From Diadema setosum (Eukaryota > Echinodermata > Echinoidea > Diadematoida > Diadematidae), in NCBI GenBank assembly GCA_033980235.1, contig CM067075.1, forward strand, positions 35,040,385 to 35,104,384: a stretch of DNA of 64,000 bases, read 5' to 3'. Each line of letters starts with the position of its first letter. The first letter of the stretch is position 1. Under the pieces are notes generated by a model. The model made no database searches, was not told where the DNA came from, and saw nothing but the letters and a program-made list of their open reading frames with translations. The position numbers were made by a program, and so were the translations under genes. Positions 1 to 11,800 of this stretch are shown here, piece after piece.

Positions 1-161
1 CGGAGGGTTTTTTGTATAGATTATATACCGTATAGATTATCCGTATTTGATTCTCAGAAGAATCTAGAATGGTCATATCAATTATACTATATGCCTATCA
101 GCATTGTACAGGAAACAGATAGAAACCAACGTCCATATGCAGGCAATTCTCCCCTCTCCCT

Positions 162-199
<38 letters not shown>

Positions 200-314
200 T
201 CTCTTGTCTGATGCCCTCACTTTGTGCATTGTGATAGCACACATCCATGTGGAATATCTTTTTCATTAATTGTCTATAAACCCAAAACTGTAGGTATTAT
301 CTATTTGATTACAT

Positions 315-349
<35 letters not shown>

Positions 350-771
350 TTGGATGTGCATTATTGGTTTAGTGATTTGTGTGCGTGAGTGTGTGCAAAT
401 TATGTGTTTCAGATCAGAAAAAAAAAGGAGAAAGCATTAAAACATCAAAATTGACATAGTGTCTCGATTTGGTATGTCACGTAGACCTAATCTTTGCTAA
501 TATCTTATTTCCCCAGAGTTCTACTCAAGTTCACAACCACTTCAAATACGGCTCTGCGCACACGTGAGAATATTATCCCTTTACGTCCTTCATCATTTCG
601 TCTGCGTAATACTTGCGTCTCCTAGCAACGCATCAAGCACAGCCTCCCTCTCCTCTCCAGGAAGTAGGAGGACAAGTTGCGCTCTTCTTCTTGACCGAGC
701 CAGTCGCGTCAAACACCAAAGCTGTGCTTTTTACTCATAAACGAGTGTGACTGTCTGGACGAGCCGACATC
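1..771 (+). promoter_or_regulatory. Upstream region and probable 5' UTR of the BTB-BACK gene
   Basis: No coding region is visible before 772. The stretch holds two CT microsatellites (about 160-197 and 316-350) and a GC-richer block from about 600 leading into the first coding exon. An in-frame TGA at 748-750 lies eight codons before the chosen ATG, so the protein cannot extend upstream in this exon. The transcription start is not identifiable by eye; no convincing TATA box was seen. Confidence 0.35.
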
Positions 772-988
772 ATGGTGATGAGGATGATGCGAAGGAAGTC
801 GTGCCCGAACACGGCCCTCCCGGACATGTACGCCGGAGCCACCAGCTCGTTGTCGCTCTCGCCGTCACCGAGTCCGCGGACGTCGCCTCTGCCGATTCGC
901 CGCGGAGGATCAGGCTCACTCCCGACATCACCACGCCCATCACCCAAGCCGTACAGGAAACTCAAAGTACCGGCAATCGTCATCACTG
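772..988 (+). CDS. BTB-BACK protein (serine-enriched protein/gprs-like), coding exon 1
   Basis: This is the probable first coding exon: 72 codons plus one base, ending at a good donor (CTG|GTATGT, intron starts 989). The residues are basic at the start (RRKSCPN near residue 7), then very rich in Ser and Pro (about residues 25-62), and end KVPAIVIT. The start at 772 is favoured because an in-frame TGA lies at 748-750; further Met codons at residues 3, 5 and 6 are alternatives. The exon ends in phase 1, and the leftover G joins AT at 44987 to give GAT (Asp), continuing into the Asp/Glu-rich lead of the BTB exon. The link across 44 kb is inference from phase and composition; a Ser/Pro-rich N-terminus is typical of the serine-enriched protein family. 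A separate gene or a missing small exon between them is possible. Confidence 0.6.
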
Positions 989-2249
989 GTATGTCTTGCT
1001 ATTCATTTCAACGTGCCTGCTAGCAGCTGTTTCTGATCGTAGCTTTGTTTGTTAACATCGGATTAATCTGTGTTATGGCATACATTTTCCTCCGTTAATA
1101 CTACAGTAATGTCATACACGTTAAGTTCATTACTAGTAAAGCACCCAGAAATTGCCCTAAAAATCATGCTTAAAGATATGATAACTTAAAGCTTGAGTAC
1201 TAGCTTGAAAGATGAAAGTCATATTGTAGTGCAATCAAAATACACACGAGAGATGATTACAGTGACAACAGATGGCCTTCCCGAAATCTGTTTACAAATC
1301 ACAATGGAAGAACAAGCTTTCATTGTTTGCAACGGGGCAAGAACACACTTACAGCAATATTATGATATATATTGCACGACGACACAGAAAGTTACTTACT
1401 TGCCTCTCCGCAGATCAATTACGTCATCCAAATGTGATGACGCGATATCTGATATTGCACAGGAAATGATGGACCTTGATCATGGGACGTACGTGCATAA
1501 CTAATTGATAATATTAATAACAAGTGGTTGTCATTCTTTTGACTCTCGTCTGATTGTGCTCTGTCATTCTAATCTTCACAGATCTAGTCTCCTCGTAGTT
1601 AATGCTAAACGCTTCTTCATTTATCTCTCACGTTAAAGCCATAGTACTGACCTATTGACTGGAGTTTTCCAGCATATTTTGTCATGATTCTCGACATTAT
1701 TGTTCTCATCAGTCATTTGCATAGATATAACAATGTTTTCGTCTTTTACATTAATATTTGATCTTTATTTTATTATCATTATTTATTATTATTATTATCA
1801 TTATTATTATTACAATTACTACTACTACTACTACGATTGTTATTATCATTATTACAATCATCATCATCATCATCATCATCATCATTATTATCACTTATCA
1901 TTAGCATTATAATCGTCATCTTCACTATCTTCATTATACTTAATCATTACCATCATCATGATCATTGTCATTGTTCTTAACAGTACTATCATGAGTACTG
2001 GCATTGATATCAATGTTAGGATTATCAGCATTATCATCGCTGGCTTTATTTCACAAGTACCATTTTACAGTAATATATGGCAAGCATAATTATGATAGTT
2101 TTTCTTCATTTATATCGCATTATGGTTGTTGCGTGAGAATGTTATACCTATACCATTGTCATACATCAAGTATCACTTTCGCTCTATCGGTCTTTCTTTT
2201 CTTCCCACGACGAACTATATCATTCATTACCGCAACTTTAGAATAATGC
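989..2249. other. Intron 1 of the BTB gene, proximal part
   Basis: No supported gene. About 1771-1965 is a pyrimidine/AT triplet repeat (ATT, ATC and ACT units) that produces spurious Tyr/His-rich open frames. The 103-codon open frame at 1193-1504 has no recognisable domain and ordinary AT-rich composition, so I do not call it a gene. Confidence 0.5.
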
Positions 2250-2253
2250 TAAT

Positions 2254-3028
2254 GGGCAATTCCGCAGTTAGGTGGACATGACATGGATAAAAGAAATGTG
2301 CCTCTTTATCTTACCCTTTAATCTAGGTATCAACTAATACCATGGATGTTCACCAATCATTAGGGTCTTTCAAATTTAGTAGATTTTATTTTTCGTATTC
2401 ATTGATTTCGTGAAATCTAAAACCATCATTTAAAATGTACATGTGGGACTGGGGACGCTGAAATTCACTTAAATGCAAATTACAGTGGGTTCCTTTGAAA
2501 TTTTTTCCTCAAAGTTTTGCTAAAGGGTAAAAGATGAATACATTTAAATACTCCAGAAGTCATGTGACATTTTGTCAATTACAAAAGGGTGAAATGACCT
2601 GCGGAATTACTCCGGACAAATGTAACGTTACTAACCGTAACGTTACTAACCATGCTTTTGGGGGTCTAGCTAAAAAATTATTGGTCGAACTGCTAAAAAA
2701 ATTTGCATGAACATTTGTCATGATGCAATAATTAAAATCAATGCAACACTTTGTTTGAAGTAACTTGAATTTTTGCATACTTTTTGTTACAAGACATTGA
2801 TTTTTTTGTCATGTCCTTTTTTCGTAACGTTACTAACCAGCCCTTTAAGTTGCTATAGCAATTCTAATATTTCTTGGATTGTGTTCATTCTTTTCTGTAT
2901 CATAAACCTGGGAAGGATGAACATGTTTTTGACATAATTTTGACTTGAAGTGAATAAATGGTAATTTAGTGGTAAAAACAAATATCTAAATTTGTTCAAA
3001 TGTAACGTTACTAACCGCGGAATTGCCC
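2254..3028. mobile_element. Non-autonomous DNA transposon with GGGCAATTCCGC termini and TAAT target duplication
   Basis: The left end reads GGGCAATTCCGCAGTTAG and the right end CTAACCGCGGAATTGCCC, which are inverted copies with one mismatch. Both flanks read TAAT (2250-2253 and 3029-3032), consistent with a 4-bp target duplication. The interior has no transposase frame. The motif GTAACGTTACTAACC recurs inside (near 2624, 2638, 2825 and 3002), itself containing the palindrome AACGTT. The superfamily is not certain. Confidence 0.6.
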
Positions 3029-3102
3029 TAATGATGATGATGATGATGACGACGATGAGGAGGAGGAGGAGGAGGAAGCTATTGTAGAGACCAGGATGAT
3101 AG

Positions 3103-3136
<34 letters not shown>

Positions 3137-3300
3137 AGAGAGAATGGTGACAACGCTTTTCATTATGATAAACATGGAGGAGATGGTTATGATGATGATG
3201 ACAATGATGATGATGATGGCAGTGACGACGACAATGATGATAAAAGTGATAAAGAGGAGGAAGAGGGAAGGAGGAGGAGAAGGAGGGATAGAATTGTTGA
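3029..3300. repeat. GAT/GAG triplet-rich low-complexity tract
   Basis: This is an imperfect (GAT)n/(GAG)n run directly beside the 2254-3028 element. It gives spurious Met/Asp-rich frames on plus and Ile/Ser-rich frames on minus. Not coding. Confidence 0.8.
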
Positions 3301-5540
3301 GGATGACAAGACGATCATGCTGTTGAAAAGTGTCAACAGAGTTTAGCAAGTCAATTGAAACTGTATACCACGTAAGAACTGACCAGAAAAATAGATGTGG
3401 CATTTGTTTGATGCGTTTTCTTTATATGCATTTTAATGATCCCTGAAGTTATAATTGTTTAAAATGCATTCAAGGTTTGTGGAGCTATACTTGAAACCGG
3501 ACTCAAGACTACATCCTGCAATAAAAGACCGAATTATTTTATCTAGTTCTACTGTACCTCACTTATTCAGACGGAATAATGATTGCAAAAAAATCCTTTG
3601 TAAGCCAGTTCGGGGTTCCAGTTTGAGCATGAGCAGAAAAAGGTCATTTGTACCGAGAGACAGGTTGGTTTTTAATTTCAATGAGATAAGCATCTGTAAT
3701 GCTATGATTATATCATGTAATCCTTATAAATGTTGCCTGCTAGTACATCCTCCTGACAGCAAGCCTGGTATTTGGCAATGTTAACAGATAAAGTTTGTTA
3801 GTGTATTCAAAACAGCACAATGACATGGATGCTTCCCAAAGTGTTGATTGACGAACCATTCTGGTCACTTCATCTACACAGGTTCATTCTTTGTTAGAAT
3901 ACGAGTTCCATAAATTGCTATGTTGGGCAAGCTGCTGTCGCTTTGAATTGAGTGAAGTGCCTAACCAACTGAGAAAAGTGAAAGGTCATTTGTACCTATT
4001 TGCACATGAGCTATCTCCGAACTGGCTTATCGGCGTGCTTCGCATGTCATGTATCATGTCAGATCAATTATTATTTCATATGGGTAACGACGCGTTGGGG
4101 CGCCCGCTGCGATGATTAAAGGCAATAAGTTGTGCATGATTCTTTGACAATGCGTCTCGCTTCGAAACATTTTGGCCGTTTTACATCATTTTCATTGCTT
4201 TACGTAAACTTTTGTCTCACTTTGGCCATTACGGGACGCAGTGGCGGGTGTTGTATCATACGATCATCATTTTATTCATGTATTAACATTAAAGCAGCAA
4301 GGCAAGCTAAACTGAAATAGCAGTACTTTCGCCTTTTCAAAGTCTGTCGTGCCCTTTACAATGCTTTATGTGGCGTATAGGAATAACGCCTGATTAGGCT
4401 GCGAAGTCACGCAAGACTACATTCCCCACAAACGCAGAATAAAATGTAGATATCCTGTCGAATCGATGCAAGCCGGTGTCAGGAAGGAAATGCCTGATAT
4501 GCCTGCTTACAAAACGCCCAAGCAAGATTCTATGCACAGCACCACAGAATCTTCTCGGATAGATGAAAGATTTTGGTATTTGACGCTTTGAGAATACAAC
4601 GATCGACAGGGATAATGACACGTCAATGAAAGAACGTTTAATCCTTCCTCTCCGTCTGATATCGATTATCCAGGCGATTTGCTTCACTTCAGCTCTCCAA
4701 CCTACGGTCCGGGTGGATGTACTGTAGTCACGTGTTCTTCTTGTGAGCCCTACACACAATACTTAGTAGCCAGAAGCAGCTGCTCAAGTTACATGCAGAG
4801 CGCCACGCTTGAAATCACCTTAGACACACACTATAAAGCATGTAGAAAGTTACACAGCTTTATGCGATCGTAAAGACAACGTTTCTGAATGTTACATTAA
4901 ACACCGTCATTTCCATGACTACAAATTGGCAAAGGTTTAACAAATTAGTAGGCTCTACAGTGCTCATGACACGGTTCTATGCACAGATGATGATGATGAT
5001 GATGATAGTGAGGTTTATCTTCAGGACGTGTTTCGTTTGCAATCTAGACTACAGCTAATCTAATTACACTATAGAATTAAAGATGTGCATTCGTCTTTAA
5101 CATGTGCTCCATCTTAAGTGAAATAACTCGAAGATGGGCCCCGTTTAAGCCTCATAATAATGCAGTGCCTTATTCTTGATGCACTTTTCAAAATGAAACT
5201 CGCGAACGCCCTCAGACACAGTAGTTTGATCGAGGTAAATATTCTCATCATTGACTAGATAGCTATTAATTATAAATGAATCCGCATAAACTTGTATCAT
5301 TATTGTTACTTGCCTACATTCGTGACATATTATACATGGCATATTATTTGAACTATGAATGCATGAACATTATCCAAACAACATGCAGTCGACATGTGCT
5401 AAAGTGCTCACAAAGACACACATGCAAAAAAAAAAAAAATACTCCTGCAGGTGAATTATACTGTAAATAAGTAGACAGACATTTGCAGAGGTAGAAATGA
5501 AGACCCCCTTCCCCCCCCCCCCCCCCCCGATACACGCTCA

Positions 5541-5584
<44 letters not shown>

Positions 5585-5593
5585 GTAATGGCC
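3301..5593. other. Intron 1 stretch without supported genes
   Basis: Several open frames of 60-121 codons occur on both strands, but none shows a domain, splice context or coding-like composition. A short GAT repeat lies near 4987-5006, a poly-A run near 5426, a poly-C run at about 5508-5528 and a CT microsatellite at about 5543-5581. Confidence 0.45.
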
Positions 5594-5595
5594 TA

Positions 5596-5891
5596 CTCTC
5601 TAAAAAAAAATCGAGTGAAATTTATTTTCACTCTTGATGGAGTGAATACAAAAAAGAGTGAATTTAGAGTGAAATTGGAGTGAATTTCGAGTGAAAATGT
5701 TCATTTTCACTCGTTTTAGAGTGACGTCAGGGATCACTCCAAAATCTTCGAGTGATCCCTGAGGTCACTCCAAAATGAGTGAAAATGAACATTTTCATTC
5801 GAAATTCACTCCAATTTCACTCTAAATTCACTCTTTTTTTGTATTCACTCCTTTAGGAGTGAATATTTCCACTCGATTTTTTTTTAGAGAG
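5596..5891. mobile_element. Foldback MITE, Tc1/mariner type (TA target duplication)
   Basis: This is almost one long inverted repeat of about 296 bp. The terminus CTCTCTAAAAAAAAATCGAG at the left matches its reverse complement at the right, and both are bounded by TA (5594-5595, 5892-5893). The arms carry repeated GAGTGAA/TTCACTC motifs and pair over about 145 bp around the centre (GGGATCACT ... AGTGATCCC, near 5730-5760). There is no coding sequence. The TA duplication points to Tc1/mariner mobilisation; an older PIF-like or other TA-target family cannot be excluded. Confidence 0.75.
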
Positions 5892-5893
5892 TA

Positions 5894-8648
5894 CATTTAA
5901 TTCTTCCACAAAGCTGCACATCACTTTCCTTTATTTCATCATGTTCACAAGTCGACGCACACGACTACAGAACGCGCGCAGTCAAACATAAACTTCATCA
6001 TGCCTTTCCATAATGCTGCGATCAATCTGAATACGAGGCGATTTCTGTCTAGCGCCATCTTGTGTTTGCTCACTGTACATGATAACTTGTGACGATGAGT
6101 TAATTTACTGTTGTTGTTTCCAGGGTTATGACCGTCTATTGCTGTCTAGTATGATGCATCACACGTACTGATGCAGGCCCTCAGTTCTCGCCTTACACTG
6201 TTCACTGACGTTCCGAGGCATGATCTTATGATATTGTCAAATGTGACAAAAATGCTACAAGCATGTATTTTAACATGGGCGTGAGTACCGCATGCTGTAG
6301 CCGCAGAATTTTTATACAACTATCAACTTACGTGCGAATTAAGAATGGCAATGGGTCGGCCAACAGTCACGCCGAACATTGAGAACAACTTCCAAACCAC
6401 ATACACGCACCCATGCATGCACACACAACCATCATAACAACAAGCAAACAAACTGCCCTACCTACCGCAACGAAGTCAAACGAAATCAAATTACAGCTGT
6501 AAAACAAAAATTATATGATTACTGTATATCGCGCATGAAACTGACTATACGTCTGTACATTGTCCAAAATATTCGTTGTGAATGTAACGTACTCTATAGA
6601 CTGATTCAAATCCATTCTGTATCATGAACTTAGTCTGTGTACACTGAATTTTCAAATATTTGTAACTATTCATTGATCCCTAGATGTTTTGTGTGTAACC
6701 TTATAAATGAAATGAAATAAATTAGAGTTTTGGGCTGATAGGCAAATATTGTCATAGTCAGTTTTGGTCTTGCACCTTATTTCCCATACAGACGTTTAAA
6801 TATCAAATCTACAATATACACGGAACATTCAATTTCCTTATTTGCATCAAGGAAAGGCCACATTGTTTCACTGATATTCCCAAATACTGAAATGCCTTTT
6901 TGTTTATATATATTTTGGGTTGTATTTAGCTCAAACTAAACTCACAGATCCTTAGTGGGTAAACTCTGGGTTTTTCCACCCACAAGAAAAAAGATACAAA
7001 CCCCAAAACAATCGCTTGCGTTTTGGAAATAATAAAAAAAAAGGGATAAAAGTCCCGATTTGAAGGGAATCACGTCCATCCCTCATCTTGGAGCTTAGTT
7101 TTAGAGGAATAACTTTCCACCCAGCTTGTAATTATTTATTTCTATGACTATTTCCCTATCTATTCAGTATGTTTGGTACGACAAAGTGAAAGTGTTCGGA
7201 AAGGTTGGTTGTATTTTAGCGATGTGTGAGATCTTCATAATACTATTTCAACCTGCAATATAGAGAGCACGCCCTCACTCTATTAGAAATCAACAATTAT
7301 TTCACTATCACATTATGCTGGCCACTGTCGCTTAAGATTTTGAATATACTGCCTCTGGTATGAGACGAATAGAAGAGGAACGAAAAAACAAGTTATAGCA
7401 GTAAATTACCTTTATTGGGCTTTCCATAAGACTTTTATCGAAAGGCTTGAACGACAAACTTATTTTTAAGCTGTAAAAGTTTTCCAGCATATCAAATGTA
7501 ATCCCTTGAATATAATCAGCAGTTATAACTTGGTTATTATTTTCAGTCAGTATAAATCAATATCTGAACGTTTTCCTAATGCCTGAATACAACACGAAAG
7601 GTTTTAAAACATTTTGTCTCAGTCTGCCTAATTAGTACGCAGTATAGCGGTCACGCTTCAAAATAACGGAGCCTGGATGAATATTGTACCTGAATGAGAA
7701 CGTCATGGGAAAATACTTAACTCTCCGTACTTATTCCAACGATATAAAGAGGAACAAAAGATAAAAATCAAAGCGATAGATTGATAGACAGATAAATAGA
7801 AAGAGAGAAAGAGAGAGAGAGAGAGAAAGAGATAGAAGAGAAAAGAGAGAGAAAAAGAAAGAAAAACCAGTGTTGTTTCCGGTCTACTGAGAAGCCTGAA
7901 AGCGTTCCTATTATTGTTTGCCAAGGCCACGTGAAGGCAAAAATGTGCCTGAACATGATTTTCATACAGCGAAAATAATGCCACATGAAGAGCATGCACA
8001 ATCAATGGGTGTTCTGAACTGTCACAGTATAGTTGAGACCTAACCCGATTCAAGTCAATTGTATGTAGTGAGCATGTATGTAGAGATTCGACTCATTGCC
8101 AAAATGGCGAGTCCAACAAGAGTGTCCTGGTTCTAAAAATCTTCTTGCACTACGAATTGTTTTTAGCTGCTTATTATCGATTTTTTTTTTTATATCTCCC
8201 TGCATGGAATCTGGTTCATAAAGGAGTGTATCCCCAACGGAGCGGACAGAAATACGCCAGTGGGGGTAAACGCGACGTACCAAACGTGCTGATGAATTCA
8301 ATCAAATTTTCGGAGAATAATCCACTTTTGTAGAGCATTGTGAACCGAGCAAGAGATGTATTTCACTGGCAAGTATTCCATTTCAAGACGGTTCGTCTTT
8401 GAACGTGATCGTTCGCTATTCATATCACGTTCATATCGGTTGAATATGTTATGTATACATGATCGGATTTCAATCCGCTTGTAATCACGCAATGAATTAT
8501 CTAATTTTGGCAGAGAGATATTACCCTCTGCGATGTGTGATGTAGATGTTACGACTCAAAAAAACCCCGGGTTGTCTGAACCTTGAAGGTTATGGAAAAA
8601 TGTCATCGTTCATAGTAAACAGCCTTGTTCGTAATTTTGTGTGGATAA
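5894..8648. other. Intron 1 stretch without supported genes
   Basis: AT-rich sequence with a purine tract (GAGA/GAAA units) at about 7796-7865. The open frames here are short and without recognisable content. Confidence 0.4.
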
Positions 8649-8832
8649 GGGCAATTACTAGTACCCCCCCCCTCCTCAATTACCCCCGGCTAAATACTGG
8701 TAAGTGATAAGGTTAGAGTAAAGATTAGGGTTAGGTTTAGGGAATATAGTTTGGGTTTTGGGTTAGGGCTAGGATTAGATTCAGGATTAGTATTAGGGTT
8801 AGGGTCAGGGGAAGGGTCCGGGGTAATTGCCC
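8649..8832. mobile_element. Small element with GGGCAATTA termini enclosing telomere-like TTAGGG variants
   Basis: The left end GGGCAATTACTAGTACCCC and right end GGGGTAATTGCCC form an inverted pair. Between them (about 8712-8815) lies a run of degenerate TTAGGG-like units (GATTAGGG, GGTTAGGG, GGTTTAGG). The terminal GGGCAATT is shared with the 2254-3028 element, which suggests related families. Flanking target duplication is unclear (TAA left, TAG right). The same G-rich run gives a spurious Pro/Asn-rich frame on the minus strand. Confidence 0.5.
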
Positions 8833-11800
8833 TAGACCCGTTTTGTGATGGTCCATGAAACTGAAACCACTTCACAAAACTTATATATTCTTATATGATA
8901 ATTGACTTAACTTTACGTTATCCGTTGACACGATGATTTCTGTCCTTTTACAAGACACAAATTAAATAAGATACATGCAGCTACCACTTCGATGAACTCA
9001 CGGCATAATAAAAATAAAATCATTCACGAACCTTGCCTTTTAGACATAAAGAGAAAAATTATGCGTGGCATCTGTCTACAAGTGACTAGCAAGTGATGGC
9101 GCGACCTCCTGTTAATTACTTTGGCTAAACTTCTCACGCTTATTAAAATGGGGATTAAAATGAAAAGCATACCGAAAAAAAGTTTCTGATTTTTCTGCTA
9201 CAATTGCTTCATTTTGCGCAATCCAATGTCAGTGATATGGGTGAAATTGCATTCCGCATCAGAAGTGCGAATTCTGACAAACAAACAAACAAACAAACAA
9301 AACTGCCCTCTGATTTACCGTTCACTTTCATCCAGTTTTATTGCCATGGAATTGATTGCTATCATTTAAACATCTTAACCTTATACCAGGACCATGAATG
9401 AAAGCTTGTGATTCAGCGTCATTGATTATAACGCTCTTATTCTGTACTCCAACCCTTGGCCAACCAAGAAGCTCTGTCAACAATGTCTTTGATTGTTGAT
9501 TATTTCTCAATCAGTTTGAAAATTTCTTCAGCTCTCTCAAACTTTCACAACTGGACTGCACAACGAAGACAACTTTCCAAAATTTGCTACATTGAATATT
9601 CCCTACCATTGACCATCGAATGTCGGACCCATGTCTTTTATTTACCATTTTGAAGGAAAGAAAAATATGCGACGAAGCATTCAGAAAGTGGTCAACATGA
9701 AGTCATGCATTATGAATCAATAAGACAAACGACAATCTCGTAGATCGATAGGCTCACGATCGATAAAATGTTTCTCAAGTGCTTCTGGGGCCACATAGAA
9801 CCTATTCAGTGTTATGTCAGTAATCCACGAGAAAACGATACATAAACAATAGGATCGATAAAGGTTCTTTTTCTGGATTGTTGGCTGCAATGAAGAAACG
9901 ATAAGGCGTTGGACAAAGGTGTAACTCTTCCCCCTTTGCACCGCCGAGAAATGTATAGATTTGTAAAGACGCCTGGACGAGATTTTTATAGGAGTTTTAG
10001 ACAGCAATATGGAGATCACTCTAATCGAGCGAAAGGGCACAAGGAATGAAAGTGCCGAGGTGAAATACGTTAGATTTGCGCAGATAACGACAACTTAATA
10101 TCTACAATTTGGAAGCTTCATATCAGAAATATCCCCTGAAACCTAGCTGATTACGCAGATTCCCGTTTTTATGCCTCCGCCCGAAGGGTGCCGGAGGCAT
10201 TTTGTTTCAAGCATTATGTTTTGAATTGCTCTTAAACCTCATTTTAGTGATTCTCAAATTGTACTTTAAAAGAGCGGTCATACTGGCGGTAGTGATTCGT
10301 CAGCAACACACTTATTTTGGAATGTGATAGAGATACAAAGTAATATTCATCTATACTGACACCCTGATTAACTGGGAATTTATTTTAGGGTGCAGAAAAT
10401 AAAGTTAAATCGATACAAGGGCTGAGAGTTGTATGGGTCATCCTTGAAAGAACGGATCGGTGTACATCTAATCACAGAACAAGGTAAAGAATTGTAGCGT
10501 CATCCTTCGGGGTTGTTGGCAACGAATGACGCGTTTGTACAATGTTAGCTTGGCTCATGGTAAGACAAAGACCCCAAGTAATAGCCCCATGCGCATGAAA
10601 GGTCCTTACACGTCTTTAATCATCGATTATTCCACTCCGCGACACAGGGAAATCGCCTAGGGGTATGCATCGGTGTTCATGTAAGCTTCGCTTTAAATAG
10701 GTTAGTCCGCCAGAACAGTGCGTCGAAACACATTTTTGCTTGGGGGAAAATTCAACCCAACCTGTCTTGGAATGTGGTTCCTCCCTCGCAGGCCCTGATC
10801 CTCTAAACAAACCTACTCGAAAGTAAACCCATCTTGTGATTATTCGAAAATGTTCAGGAGCAGGCTCGGCCTTTTAGGACTACTGGCTGCTGCCGGCAAG
10901 AGCAATTACCAACCTTGGGCTGATCTGAGTGTGAAGTGTTTGGATGTATGTACACCATGTTTTAAAGTGAAAACAAAGGAGACATTTTAAGGCGTCATTT
11001 GTACTCTGTAAATCGACTTTATTTACTTTTTGCCCCTGGAATGGCTGGAGTAGTTTACTGAAGAGATGAAGCGAAGCCGAAGTTGTGAGTACACCCTTTT
11101 CAAAACCTCATCTTCAGTCTTACTAACTCTCCTATCGTCTGCTGTACCAATGCTTAAAAGCAGGACCCGCACGGGAAAGCACAAATCAACACTTGACATT
11201 ATTTCCACGATGTGAATTGTTTAAAGTGAATACCTTTTATGAAATCAAACTATGAAGGCACTACGAGATCGGAATAAGCCTAACTCGGAAAAAGCAAGCC
11301 CATGGCGACTCTTTTGAGACTCAAAATACGTTTAGATGTATTTTGTCCTCTCATATGATATTTGTTGGTGTAGAATAAGTTTACCCTTATGCTAAATAGA
11401 AATGTCTGCAAGATAATGAGCAAACACTGCATGGCTTAGAAGAGAACAATCAGACAGTACCACAAAATTGGTTCGAAAGTTACCAGCCACTTGTTCCCAA
11501 AAACGTTATGGTTCTATGCCCAGTTTCGATGAAACCTCTTCGTGCCTGTCTAATGTGACTTTGATGCCCATTTATTGAAGTCTATTTGAACATAATGGAG
11601 CGGTATTGTAGTTCAGTCGAATGCCCCAATATTTTTTTTTCTCTCTTCGAAATTGGCTTGTGTTAGCAGTGCTAGTAAGTTCAGTGAAACAGACGACTGA
11701 ACAATTTCGTTACGCAAACTTCCCTCTGCTATTCACAGACTGCTGCCTTCAAAAAGACCATGACTCCCACACGTTTTATTTGCGCTGATTGTCATCGGTA

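Noticed and set aside
747..1055. Alternative frame over the first exon
   Set aside because: Starts with GTG rather than ATG, runs through the good donor at 988/989, and does not join to the BTB frame.
1700..1912. Open frame rich in Tyr and His
   Set aside because: Translation of an ATT/ATC/ACT triplet repeat; no non-repetitive protein content.
3011..3403. Overlapping frames with poly-Met, poly-Ser and poly-Ile
   Set aside because: Products of the GAT/GAG repeat read in several frames.
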